Assembly (NCBI RefSeq): GCF_904831005.1
Contig: NZ_LR882982.1
Location: forward strand, 1,054,001 to 1,118,000
DNA from: Microbacterium hydrocarbonoxydans
Lineage (GTDB): Bacteria; Actinomycetota; Actinomycetes; Actinomycetales; Microbacteriaceae
Length of the DNA: 64,000 nucleotides
Direction of reading: 5' to 3'
Position numbers and translations under genes: made by a program. The notes under the pieces are model-generated. The model saw nothing but the letters and a program-made list of their open reading frames with translations. It was not told the DNA's origin and did no database searches. Shown piece after piece: positions 33,155 through 42,747 of this stretch (position 1 is its first letter; every line of letters starts with the position of its first letter).

Positions 33155-34644
33155 CAGACGGTCTCCAAGACGACGGCGGCGGTTTCGAGGTGGTGCGACC
33201 CCACGGATTCGGATCGAGCCAGAGCAGCGGATGTCACGGCGCCCGCCAGCGTCAGCAGGTTCGCGTCCTCGTGGTCGACGATGCTGCGCACGGAGCGAGG
33301 CGCCGCAGCCCACTGCGTCAGGACGTCGCGAGCGCGGCGGAGCCCCTCGGGCGTGCGGATGAGCCCGACCTCGTCCCACATCAGCCGCTGCAGTGCGGAA
33401 CGTGAGAACGGGGCGCTGCCGACGACGCCCGACACGGCATCGAAGACGCCGGGCGGGGTGGAACCGACCTTCGGGGCTGCCGGCCAGGGCAGACCCAGCG
33501 CCGCGGCGGCGCGTGCCCCGAAGACAGCGCCCTCGAGCAGCGAGTTGGAGGCGAGGCGATTGGCGCCGTGGACCCCGGTTCGCGCGGTCTCGCCGACGGC
33601 GAAGAGTCCGGTGATCGACGTGCGTCCGTCGACATCCGTCACGACCCCGCCCATGAGATAGTGCGCGGCAGGGGTGACCGGGATGGGCTCGGCCGACCAG
33701 TCGAACCCGCGCTCCCTCGTCACACGGTCGATCGTCGGGAATCGACGCCCCAGCTCCTCGGCACCGAGCATGGTGGCGTCCAGCCGCACGGGGGACCCCT
33801 GCGCGGCGGCACATCGGGCGATGGCCCTCGCCACCACATCGCGCGGCGCGAGCTCTCCGTCGGGATGGCTCTCGAAGGTGAAGCGACGGCCGTCGTCGTC
33901 GATGAGCGTCGCCCCCTCGCCGCGAACGGCTTCAGACACGAGGAACGCCGGCCCTGCGCCGAGGATCGTCGGATGGAACTGCACGAATTCGAGGTCGGCC
34001 ACGTCGGCACCGGCTCGTATCGCCGCCGCGATGCCGTCGCCGGTCGTCCCGGCGGGATTCGTGGTGTGCGCATAGAGATGACCGGCTCCGCCGGTCGCGA
34101 GGATCACGGCGTCGGCGTCGAGAAGCAGGGGCGCGTCGTCGATCAGCACGCGGACGCCCCGCACCACGCCGTCGGTCACGTCGAGGTCCGCGAGGAACGC
34201 GTGCTCCACCACGGTGACGGGTGCCGCGTGGGTGGCCGCGACCAGGGCGTGCGCGATGGCCGCTCCCGTGGCATCTCCACCTGCGTGCACGATGCGCGCG
34301 CGGCTGTGCGCCGCCTCGCGTCCACGAAGGAGCACACCGTCCGCGGACCGGTCGAAGGCGACGCCGCGCGCGAGGAGCTCCGCGATCCTGGCGCCGGCGC
34401 CGCCGACCAGCACGTCGACCGCGGTGGCGTCGGCCAGCCCGGCCGACGCTGCGATCGTGTCGGCGGCGTGCAGTGCGGGGGAGTCGTCGGGGCCGTACTC
34501 TCCGGCCACGCCGCCCTGCGCGAATCCCGTGCAGCCGTCGCCGAGGACTCCCTTCGTCACCACGGTGACGGCATGGCCATGCTCGCGTGCGTGCAGCGCC
34601 GCGGTCAGTCCGGCGATCCCGGAGCCGACCACGATCACCTTCAT
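33154..34644 (-). CDS. nadB: L-aspartate oxidase
   Basis: First enzyme of de novo NAD synthesis, an FAD enzyme that oxidises L-aspartate to iminoaspartate. The 496 residues start with the FAD-binding VVGSGIAGLTAALHA (residues 5-19). GCTGFAQGGVAG, the active-site HPTILG and GGVVTDVDGRT follow, and the C-terminal helical domain is that of the succinate dehydrogenase/fumarate reductase flavoprotein family. The ATG overlaps the nadA stop as ATGA. Longer upstream readings run antisense-like through nadA. Confidence 0.96.
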   Translation of the reverse strand: MKVIVVGSGIAGLTAALHAREHGHAVTVVTKGVLGDGCTGFAQGGVAGEYGPDDSPALHAADTIAASAGLADATAVDVLVGGAGARIAELLARGVAFDRSADGVLLRGREAAHSRARIVHAGGDATGAAIAHALVAATHAAPVTVVEHAFLADLDVTDGVVRGVRVLIDDAPLLLDADAVILATGGAGHLYAHTTNPAGTTGDGIAAAIRAGADVADLEFVQFHPTILGAGPAFLVSEAVRGEGATLIDDDGRRFTFESHPDGELAPRDVVARAIARCAAAQGSPVRLDATMLGAEELGRRFPTIDRVTRERGFDWSAEPIPVTPAAHYLMGGVVTDVDGRTSITGLFAVGETARTGVHGANRLASNSLLEGAVFGARAAAALGLPWPAAPKVGSTPPGVFDAVSGVVGSAPFSRSALQRLMWDEVGLIRTPEGLRRARDVLTQWAAAPRSVRSIVDHEDANLLTLAGAVTSAALARSESVGSHHLETAAVVLETV

Positions 34645-35978
34645 CGCGCACCTGCTGTCGCCGGGGGCCTGGCGGCCAGCATCCGCTCCAGGGCCAGACG
34701 CGCAGGATCCGCGACGTCTGAGGTCACCGTGATGCGGTTCGGCGTGCGTCCTGCGACGAGCTCCTCCAACACCCACGCGAGATATCCGGGGTGGATCCGA
34801 TACATCGTCGAGCACGGGCAGACCACGGGGTCCAGGCAGAAGATCTCGTGCTGGGGGAACTGCGCAGCCAGGCGGCGCACGAGGTTGATCTCGGTGCCGA
34901 TCGCGAAGACCGTGGGTTCGGATGCCGCGGCGATCGCCCGACGGATGTAGTCGGTCGATCCGGCCTCGTCGGCGGCGTCGACGACGTCCATCGGGCATTC
35001 GGGGTGCACGATCACCCGCACACCCGGGTGCTCGGCGCGCGCCTCGTCGATCTGGGCGACCGTGAAGCGACGGTGCACGGAGCAGAATCCATGCCACAGG
35101 ATCACACGCGAGTCGACCAGCTCCGCTGCAGAGGCACCGCCGAGCGCCTTGCGCGGGTTCCACATCGGCATCTTCTCGAGAGGCACGCCCATCGCCTTCG
35201 CGGTGTTGCGGCCGAGGTGCTGGTCGGGGAAGAAGAGCACCCGCTGACCCCGCTCGAATGCCCACTCGAGCACTGTCTGCGCGTTCGAGGAGGTGCACAC
35301 GATCCCGCCATGGCGCCCCACGAAGCCCTTGATGGCGGCGGAGGAGTTCATGTACGTGACGGGGATCACCGGCACTCGGCCGTCCTGATCCTCCGCGTCC
35401 AGATCCCCGAGCACGTCTGCGAGCTGCTCCCAGCAGTCCTCGACCTGGTCGATGTCGGCCATGTCGGCCATCGAGCATCCCGCTGCGAGGTTGGGGAGGA
35501 CCACGGCCTGGTCGGGACCGGAGAGCAGATCTGCGGTCTCTGCCATGAAGTGCACGCCGCAGAAGATGATCGCTTCGGCGTCGGGTCGTTCCTTGGCCGC
35601 TGTGGCGAGCTGGAACGAGTCGCCGACGTAGTCGGCGTGACGCACGACCTCCTCGCGCTGGTAGAAGTGCCCGAGGATCACGGCGCGGTCTCCCAGCATC
35701 TCCTTGGCAGCGCGGATGCGCGCGTCGAGCTCCTCCTCGCTCGCGTCGCGGTAGGCGGCCGGGAGCTCGCCCTGACGAGGCGCTCCCGTGGGGATCACGT
35801 CACCCATGGAGGACCCAGGACCGTACCCGGGGCGGGAGTCGAAGTCCCACGGGCCCGCGGCGAGATCGGTGGTGCAGGTGGCGTCGGTTGACGCGCCCGA
35901 CACGATCGAGCGGATCATGTGGTCGACCGACGGGTCTGCGGGAGGCACAGCGGGAGTGGGGACGAAGGTGAGGCTCAT
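34641..35978 (-). CDS. nadA: quinolinate synthase
   Basis: Second enzyme of de novo NAD synthesis, a [4Fe-4S] enzyme that condenses iminoaspartate with DHAP to quinolinate. The 445 residues have the family blocks: ILGHFYQREEVVRHAD, FCGVHFMAETADLL with the first cluster Cys, VIVHPECPMDV with the second, and VVCPCSTMYRIHPG with the third. The N-terminus of about 60 residues is longer than in E. coli, as in many actinobacteria. The ATG overlaps the nrtR stop as ATGA. The cluster supply probably comes from the nifS-type gene downstream. Confidence 0.96.
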   Translation of the reverse strand: MSLTFVPTPAVPPADPSVDHMIRSIVSGASTDATCTTDLAAGPWDFDSRPGYGPGSSMGDVIPTGAPRQGELPAAYRDASEEELDARIRAAKEMLGDRAVILGHFYQREEVVRHADYVGDSFQLATAAKERPDAEAIIFCGVHFMAETADLLSGPDQAVVLPNLAAGCSMADMADIDQVEDCWEQLADVLGDLDAEDQDGRVPVIPVTYMNSSAAIKGFVGRHGGIVCTSSNAQTVLEWAFERGQRVLFFPDQHLGRNTAKAMGVPLEKMPMWNPRKALGGASAAELVDSRVILWHGFCSVHRRFTVAQIDEARAEHPGVRVIVHPECPMDVVDAADEAGSTDYIRRAIAAASEPTVFAIGTEINLVRRLAAQFPQHEIFCLDPVVCPCSTMYRIHPGYLAWVLEELVAGRTPNRITVTSDVADPARLALERMLAARPPATAGAR

Positions 35979-36691
35979 CGGATGCTCGTTTCCTCGGGGC
36001 CGAGCGGGCCGTGATCGGCCAGCTCGACATCGGTGTTGTAGCGGTAGAGGCGTGCAGGACGGTGGCTGCCGGTGCGGAACCGGTCTGTGGGAAGCAGGTT
36101 GCCCGCAGACTCGACCTGACGCCGGAAGTTGGCCGGGTCCAGGTGCTTCCCGAGGATCGCCTCGTAGGCCTCTCGGAGTTCCGCGAGGGTGAACTCGGCG
36201 GGCAGGAACCCATGCGCGACTCGGCTGTAGCCGACCTTGCTGCGCAGGCGCCAGAGCGCGTAGTCGACGATCTTGGCGTGATCGAAAGCGAGCGGAGGAC
36301 GCTCGTCGAGATCGAACCAGCGCACGTTCTCGGGGGCTTGGCCCGATGCGCGATGCGCGGCGCTCTGCGCGTCGACATCGTCCTGTCGCAGCAGCGCCCA
36401 GTACACGATCGACACCACTCGGGTGGGGGAGCGGTCGACAGCACCGAAGGCATAGAGCTGCTCCAGGTAGCTCGGGGTCAGACCGGTGGTCTCTGCGAGC
36501 GTTCGGGCGGCCGCGTCCACGGGCGACTCCTCGGGTGTGAGCCATCCGCCGGGGAGCGCCCACTGGTCGGCGAAGGGCTCACGGGTGCGCAGCACGAGCG
36601 GAAGCGCGAGCACGGCCGGGCCATCGCCGGTGCGGCGCAGGGTGAGGATGACCGTGGATACGGCGACATCGATGCCCGAGCTTTGAGTCAT
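35975..36691 (-). CDS. NUDIX-type NAD pathway regulator (NrtR-like)
   Basis: A 238-residue protein with an N-terminal NUDIX fold and a C-terminal winged-helix-like domain (about residues 150-238, with HGFLPAEFTLAELREAYEAI). This is the NrtR architecture; NrtR represses NAD genes and responds to ADP-ribose. The Nudix box reads GGWLTPEESPVDAAARTLAE, then TTGL; the canonical RE-x-x-EE is RTLAET, so at least two catalytic residues are missing, fitting a regulator rather than a hydrolase. It heads the nad operon. The ATG at 36691 has AGGAGG 12 bases upstream. Confidence 0.85.
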   Translation of the reverse strand: MTQSSGIDVAVSTVILTLRRTGDGPAVLALPLVLRTREPFADQWALPGGWLTPEESPVDAAARTLAETTGLTPSYLEQLYAFGAVDRSPTRVVSIVYWALLRQDDVDAQSAAHRASGQAPENVRWFDLDERPPLAFDHAKIVDYALWRLRSKVGYSRVAHGFLPAEFTLAELREAYEAILGKHLDPANFRRQVESAGNLLPTDRFRTGSHRPARLYRYNTDVELADHGPLGPEETSIR

Positions 36692-36714
36692 AGTTACCTT
36701 AACCTCCTGTGTCG

Positions 36715-36745
36715 ATCTTAGTGTCATCGCGACCCTTAGTGCATC
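36715..36745 (-). promoter_or_regulatory. nrtR-nad operon promoter with tandem repeats
   Basis: On the minus strand TAAGAT (complement of 36715-36720) is a candidate -10. Two copies of CTTAGTG-T-CATC (36717-36728) and CTTAGTG-CATC (36735-36745) start 18 bp apart and overlap it, a good candidate operator, probably for the NrtR-like protein itself. TTAAGGTAAC lies next to the start codon. Confidence 0.45.
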
Positions 36746-36800
36746 TTCATGACGGGGCGGTTGTCGAGGCCGAAACGTTATATGCCGGTGTTCCGAACCC

Positions 36801-36850
36801 TTGTCGCCTGAAAAGGGATTTGTTAGGTTACTGTCCTAACAAATCCCTTT
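36801..36850 (+). promoter_or_regulatory. promoter and operator of the first importer operon
   Basis: TTGTCG (36801-36806) and TAGGTT (36824-36829) with a 17-bp spacer form a good promoter. A 16-bp perfect inverted repeat (36812-36827 and 36835-36850, 7-base centre TTACTGT) covers the spacer, the -10 and the start point. TTTGTTAGG-N7-CCTAACAAA resembles sites of ROK-family sugar repressors, though I cannot verify the match. The 246 bp between nrtR and the binding-protein gene hold no other gene. Confidence 0.6.
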
Positions 36851-36937
36851 CCCTGGGATCTGTCACGGGCCCCACCTCCGGGGCTCGGCTCCATCCGGAG
36901 ATCCCTCCTGCAGTGCAGCACCGAGAGGAAATACAGA

Positions 36938-38629
36938 ATGATCCGTAACGGAAGGCGCAAGATCGCGCTCACCGCTGTGGCGGGGGCATCCGTCCTCGTC
37001 CTGGGTTTGACCGCGTGTGGCGCGGGCGGCGGCAACGAGGGGAGCGGTGGCGATGGCGACCGCGCACTTCGGGTGTGGGCCGGCAGCCAGACCCCGATCA
37101 CTGCGAACTACAACCCCTTCGCCCCCACCGTGCTCCATGGCGCGATGGGCCCGATCTACGAGACGCTGTTCTTCTACAACAAGACTGCCGACTCGGAGCC
37201 CGTCGGCCTGATCGGCGACACCTTCGAATACAACGAAGACGGCACCGCGATCACGATCACGATCAAGCCCGACCTGAAGTGGAGCGACGGCGAGCCGCTC
37301 ACGGCCGCCGATGTGGCCTTCTCCTTCGGCTACGAGGCGAACAACCCCGAGGGTAACGGCCTCGTCTCGGCCGAGGCGATCGACGACACGACGGTCGTGC
37401 TGACCTACGCGGCTGCGCAGTACACCACCGAGTACCAGCGCCTCGGATCCACGTACATCCTTCCCGAGCACGTGTGGTCGGAGGTGACCGACTTCGCCAA
37501 CTTCGCCAACGAAGAGCCCGTCGGCTCCGGCGCCTACGTCGTCGAGAAGACCACGAGCGAGTCGTACACGCTCGTCGCCAACGAGAACTTCCGCGACGCG
37601 GACGACCTCGGTGTCAAGAAGGTCCAGTACATCGCGGTGGACAACAACCAGACCGCGCAGGACCTGCTCGCCGCCGGCAAGCTCGACTGGACGTCGATGT
37701 TCATCCCGAACCCCGAAGACGTCACCTCGAACGGCGTGATCGACTGGATCAACACGCCGCAGGACCCCACGGTGCTCTATACCTGCTCGAACACCGAGCT
37801 CGGCTGCACCGGTCCGCAGACCGACGTCGCCGTCCGCCAGGCGCTCAATGTCGCGATCGATCGCGCCGCGATCAAGGACAAGGCGTTCGTCGGGCTCACC
37901 GGCGACATCTCGCCCACCTTCGCGCTGCTGCCCCGCGACGAGAAGTGGGTCGCCGACTCCGCCAACGAGGTCAGCCCCCAGGAGGCGAACGTCGAAGAGG
38001 CGGGCGAGATCCTCGAGGCAGCCGGCTACACGAAGGACGGCGACTACTACGCGAAGGACGGAAAGCCGGTCGAGCTCAGCCTCATCTCGGTCGACGGCTG
38101 GACCGACTACAACGACGCCGCGAAGCTGATCGCCGAGCAGGCTGAAGCCGCGGGCATCAAGATCACGGCATCCACGGTGCAGTGGCAGGAGTTCTCCGAC
38201 GCTCGCCAGAGCGGCGACTACCAGCTGATCGTGGGCGGCGTGGTCGGGACCTCGGTCGCCGACCCGTTCCAGATCTACCGCGACTGGTTCGGCGGAACGG
38301 CCGTCGAGTCGACCGCGCCGGTCGGCACGGAGATCCCTCCGGGACGATGGAACTTCAGCCGCTACAGCAACCCCGTCGTCGATCAGGCGATCCAGGCTGC
38401 CGTGAGCACGAACGACGAGGCCGAGAAGCAGGCGCTCTACGGCACCATCCAGACCGAGATCGTCCGTGACCTGCCCTACATCCCGCTCGTGATCAACGCC
38501 ACGCAGACCTTCTACAACTCGAAGGACTTCACCGGATGGGTGACGGAGGACGACCTCTACTCGTTCCCTGCTCCGTGGGAGAAGGTCGCGGCGGGCTACG
38601 TCCTGACGCAGCTCGAGCCGGCGAACTAA
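36938..38629 (+). CDS. family-5 solute-binding lipoprotein, importer 1
   Basis: A 563-residue secreted binding protein. A signal peptide (LTAVAGASVLVLGLTAC, lipobox LTAC) anchors it to the membrane outside. The rest is the SBP_bac_5 (DppA/OppA) fold, with SDGEPLTAADVAFSFGYEAN near residue 120 and DVAVRQALNVAIDRAAI near residue 300. The family carries peptides, nickel or oligosaccharides; the large cavity and operator suggest sugars, but peptides are equally possible. It begins a five-gene operon with two permeases and two ATPases. Confidence 0.9.
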   Translation: MIRNGRRKIALTAVAGASVLVLGLTACGAGGGNEGSGGDGDRALRVWAGSQTPITANYNPFAPTVLHGAMGPIYETLFFYNKTADSEPVGLIGDTFEYNEDGTAITITIKPDLKWSDGEPLTAADVAFSFGYEANNPEGNGLVSAEAIDDTTVVLTYAAAQYTTEYQRLGSTYILPEHVWSEVTDFANFANEEPVGSGAYVVEKTTSESYTLVANENFRDADDLGVKKVQYIAVDNNQTAQDLLAAGKLDWTSMFIPNPEDVTSNGVIDWINTPQDPTVLYTCSNTELGCTGPQTDVAVRQALNVAIDRAAIKDKAFVGLTGDISPTFALLPRDEKWVADSANEVSPQEANVEEAGEILEAAGYTKDGDYYAKDGKPVELSLISVDGWTDYNDAAKLIAEQAEAAGIKITASTVQWQEFSDARQSGDYQLIVGGVVGTSVADPFQIYRDWFGGTAVESTAPVGTEIPPGRWNFSRYSNPVVDQAIQAAVSTNDEAEKQALYGTIQTEIVRDLPYIPLVINATQTFYNSKDFTGWVTEDDLYSFPAPWEKVAAGYVLTQLEPAN

Positions 38630-38668
38630 GCACATGAAGTCGGGGGAGCAGGAAGCAAGGTCAGTGAC

Positions 38669-39664
38669 ATGAAGTTCTATGCACGAAGAATCGGGTTCTA
38701 CGCGTTCACGCTGTGGGCCGCGATCTCACTCAACTTCCTGCTCCCCCGGCTCATGCCGGGGGACCCGGCCGACATCATGATCGCCAAGATGCAGCGAGCG
38801 GGCGGCGAGGTCTCCGAGACCACGATCCGCAACATCAAGCTGCTTCTCGGCGGTGACGACTCGTCTCTCTGGGAGCAGTACATCGCCTACTGGGGGCGGA
38901 TGCTCCAGGGTGATCTGGGCATCTCGGTCACCAAGTTCCCGGCGCCGGTGAGCGAGCTGATCGGGCAGGCGCTGCCCTGGACACTGATCCTGGTCGGCAC
39001 CGTGACCGTCATCTCCTTCATCCTCGGCGTCGCGCTCGGCGCCTGGGCCGGATGGAAGCGCGGCACCTGGGTCGATCATCTGATCCCGGCGACCACCGTG
39101 CTGCAGTCCATCCCGTACTTCTGGATGGCGCTGCTCCTCGTCTCGGTGTTCGCGGTCGGCCTCGGCTGGTTCCCGATCTTCGGAGGCTATGACGTCTTCG
39201 ACTTCCCTGACGGCCCGGAGCCGACGTGGGCGTTCTTCGTGGACGCACTCTCACACGCGGTCCTTCCCGCCATCACCATCGTCCTCTCGTCCGTCGGCGG
39301 CTGGATGTTCGGGATGCGCAACATGATGGTGCAGACGATGTCCGAGGACTACGTGCTCACTGCCGAGGCCAAGGGGCTCCGTCCGCGTCGCATCATGACG
39401 ACATACGCCGCCCGCAACGCCGCGATCCCTTCGATCGCCGGCTTCTCGATCACTCTGGGATTCGTGGTCGCCGGCTCCATCGTCATGGAGCAGGTGTTCA
39501 CCTACCCGGGCATCGGCAAGCTGATGTTCCAGGCGGTGACGAACAACGACTACGCGCTGATGCAGGGGCTGTTCCTCGTCATCACCATCACCGTGCTCGC
39601 CGCCAACTTCATCATGGACCTGGTCTATGGCTTCATCGACCCGAGGGCTCGCCAGAATGTCTGA
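38669..39664 (+). CDS. ABC permease DppB-type, importer 1
   Basis: A 331-residue inner-membrane permease with six predicted helices and the DppB/OppB organisation: an N-terminal helix near residue 10, a periplasmic domain to about residue 95, and the EAA loop EDYVLTAEAKGLRPRRIM with the conserved Gly. It pairs with the following permease to form the channel. It starts 39 bp after the binding-protein gene and overlaps the next gene by 8 bp. Confidence 0.93.
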   Translation: MKFYARRIGFYAFTLWAAISLNFLLPRLMPGDPADIMIAKMQRAGGEVSETTIRNIKLLLGGDDSSLWEQYIAYWGRMLQGDLGISVTKFPAPVSELIGQALPWTLILVGTVTVISFILGVALGAWAGWKRGTWVDHLIPATTVLQSIPYFWMALLLVSVFAVGLGWFPIFGGYDVFDFPDGPEPTWAFFVDALSHAVLPAITIVLSSVGGWMFGMRNMMVQTMSEDYVLTAEAKGLRPRRIMTTYAARNAAIPSIAGFSITLGFVVAGSIVMEQVFTYPGIGKLMFQAVTNNDYALMQGLFLVITITVLAANFIMDLVYGFIDPRARQNV

Positions 39665-40633
39665 CACCGAGAACACAGTGCTGATCACCAAGGATCAGCC
39701 CATGACCCAGCCCGCGAGCACCATCTCGCTCGCGACTCAGCGGGGCCGCAAGCGCCGCCGCGTCCTGCCCACCTCGTCGTCGAAGTTCATCATCGGCGCG
39801 AGCATCGTCATCGCGATCGTCCTGTTCGCGATCATCGCGCCGATCTTCTCGCAGGATCCCCGCAGCACCGACAATCCGGCTCTGCTCCCGCCCTCGCCCG
39901 AACACTGGCTCGGTACAACCAAGCTCGGCAACGACATGTTCGCCCAGCTCGCCATCGGCGCCCAGGGGTCGCTGCTGGTCGGTGTCGTCGCCGGGGGCAT
40001 CGCGATCATCCTGTCCCTGGTCTTCGGCGTCCTCGCCGGGTACCTCGGCGGATGGCGCGAGGACACCCTGGCGCTGCTGACGAACGTGATGATCGTGATC
40101 CCCGGCCTGCCGCTGGTGATGGTGATCTCCTCCTTCGTCCCTCAGCGCAGCTGGCAGCTCGTGGCGTTCGTGCTCGGCATCACCTCGTGGGCCGGTGCCG
40201 CATATGTCCTCCGCCTGCAGACCCGATCCCTGCGCACCCGCGACTACGTCTACGCGTCCAAGGTCGCGGGAGAGAAGTCGCTGCGGGTCATCCTCGTCGA
40301 GATCATGCCCAACCTGCTGCCGTTGCTCACGGCCCAGTTCCTTTTCGCGATCATCTTCGCGATCCTCGGCGAAGCCGGTCTCTCGTACCTCGGCCTCGGC
40401 CCGAACTCCTCCATCACCTGGGGGACGATCCTCAACGATGCGCAGTCGGGCCAGGCGCTCGGGCGAGGCGCCTGGTGGTGGTTCGTTCCACCGGGAATCA
40501 TGATCGCGATGCTCGGAGCGGGACTCTCGCTCATCAACTTCGCGATCGACGAGGTCATCAACCCCAAGCTGCGCAACGCGCCCGACGCCGCCAGGCGTGT
40601 GCGCAAGGCGACCAAGACGAAGGGGATCGCCGC

Positions 40634-40637
<4 letters not shown>
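39657..40637 (+). CDS. ABC permease DppC-type, importer 1
   Basis: A 326-residue second permease with a basic N-terminal tail (RGRKRRRVLP), six helices and the EAA loop RDYVYASKVAGEKSLRVIL. The ATG at 39657 overlaps the DppB-type stop (ATGTCTGA) and the stop overlaps the next ATPase start as ATGA, giving tight coupling. Confidence 0.93.
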
Positions 40638-41493
<856 letters not shown>

Positions 41494-41497
<4 letters not shown>

Positions 41498-42330
41498 ATG
41501 GTGCCACCCTCGAAGCACGCAACCTGGTGAAGGACTTCACCCTGCGGTCGGGTCTCAAGACATCGATCCTGCACGCGGTCAAAGACGTCTCGTTCACGAT
41601 CGAAGCGGGCAAGACCGTCGCCCTCGTCGGCGAATCGGGATCGGGCAAGTCGACGATCGCCCGGATGCTGATGAAGCTCGAGACGCCCACGAGCGGCCAG
41701 ATCCTGCTCGACGGCAAGGACTCGGGGATGCGTGGACGCGCGGTCGAGGAGTACCGGTCACAGGTGCAGATGGTCTTCCAGGACCCGTTCGCCTCGTTGA
41801 ACCCGTTCCACACGATCATCCATCATCTGGAGCGTCCGATCAGGCTCCATCACCCCAAGCTCTCGGCTGCTCAGGTGAGAGCGCGGGCCGTCGAACTGCT
41901 CGAGCGGGTGCGGTTGTCGCCGGGCGAGAGCTTCGCCGAGCGCCGTCCGCACGAGCTGTCCGGTGGTCAGCGGCAGCGAGTGGCGATCGCTCGGGCGCTC
42001 GCTCCCGGGGCGCGGTTCATCGTCGCCGACGAGCCCGTCTCGATGCTCGACGTCTCGATCCGGCTGGGGGTGCTCAATCTGCTGGCCGATCTGCAGCGGG
42101 AGGAGAACCTCGGGGTGCTGTACATCACGCACGACCTCGCGACCGCACGGCATTTCAGTGACGAGATCATGGTGCTCTACAAGGGCGATGTGGTCGAGCG
42201 GGGACCGGCCGACGAGGTGATCCTCAACCCGCAGCACGAGTACACCAAGACTCTGCTGGGTGCCGCGCCAGAGCCCGAGAACCTCGGTCGTCTACGCGAC
42301 GAGGTGCGGGCGGAGCTCGCAGGACTCTGA
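41494..42330 (+). CDS. ABC ATPase DppF-type, importer 1
   Basis: A 278-residue ATPase that pairs with the preceding one: Walker A LVGESGSGKSTIA, signature ELSGGQRQRVAIARAL, Walker B FIVADEPVSMLD and the C-terminal EYTKTLLGAAPEP. In Walker B the residue before the catalytic Glu is Asp, as usual. It is the last gene of the importer operon; the hairpin at 42335-42375 follows. Confidence 0.94.
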
Positions 42331-42334
42331 ACGT

Positions 42335-42375
42335 CCGCCGCGACAGGAACCATGAGGGTGCGCCTGTCGCGGCGG
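42335..42375 (+). terminator. terminator of the importer 1 operon
   Basis: A 13-bp perfect stem (42335-42347 with 42363-42375, loop 15) starts 5 bp after the stop codon. The -10 candidate of the gcv leader (TAGACT, 42387-42392) lies immediately downstream. Confidence 0.75.
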
Positions 42376-42414
42376 GGGCGAGCCGCTAGACTGTAGCCAC
42401 AATTGAAGACAGGC

Positions 42415-42700
42415 CGAATGAACCACGCGGGAGAGCCCCGGCGAACGCAGCCGGGCACCGAAGGAGCAAGCCTCCCCGCCAATCTCTCAGGTATGCGTAC
42501 CGCGCGGTTCCGGCCACTCTGAAAAGCGATTTCAAGCGAAGCGAGAAATCGGGTTGAGCGAGGGCGTCCACGCCCGAGTCGAAACCCCGGCGACCTGCAC
42601 CCCGCGAGTCTCCACCTCGTCCGCCCACGGATCCGCCGACGGTGAAAGCCCAGTCTCTGGGCGAAGCTCTCAGGCCCATGACAGAGGGGGAGTTCCGAGG
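42415..42700 (+). ncRNA. tandem glycine riboswitch before gcvT
   Basis: The leader contains two glycine aptamers. The first (about 42425-42525) has CGGGAGAG, ACCGAAGGAGCAAGCC, AATCTCTCAGGTA and the closing CACTCTGAAAAG. The second (to about 42700) has GACGGTGAAAGCCC, GCGAAGCTCTCAGG and CATGACAGAGGGGGAG. These are the conserved gcvT-motif blocks in the actinobacterial form. An AT-richer hairpin (CGATTTC/GAAATCG) lies between the aptamers. Glycine binding should switch on the gcv operon. A TAGACT -10 at 42387-42392 fits its start point. The 417 bp between the importer operon and gcvT are thus the terminator, promoter and this leader. Confidence 0.95.
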
Positions 42701-42747
42701 AACGGCGCGTCGTCGCCGTTCCGCCCGACCCAGCCCGGGAGAACTCC

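Noticed and set aside
36823..36841. IdeR/DtxR iron box in the importer 1 promoter
   Set aside because: TTAGGTTA matches one half-site, but the symmetry axis is displaced and the 16-bp repeat explains the sequence better.
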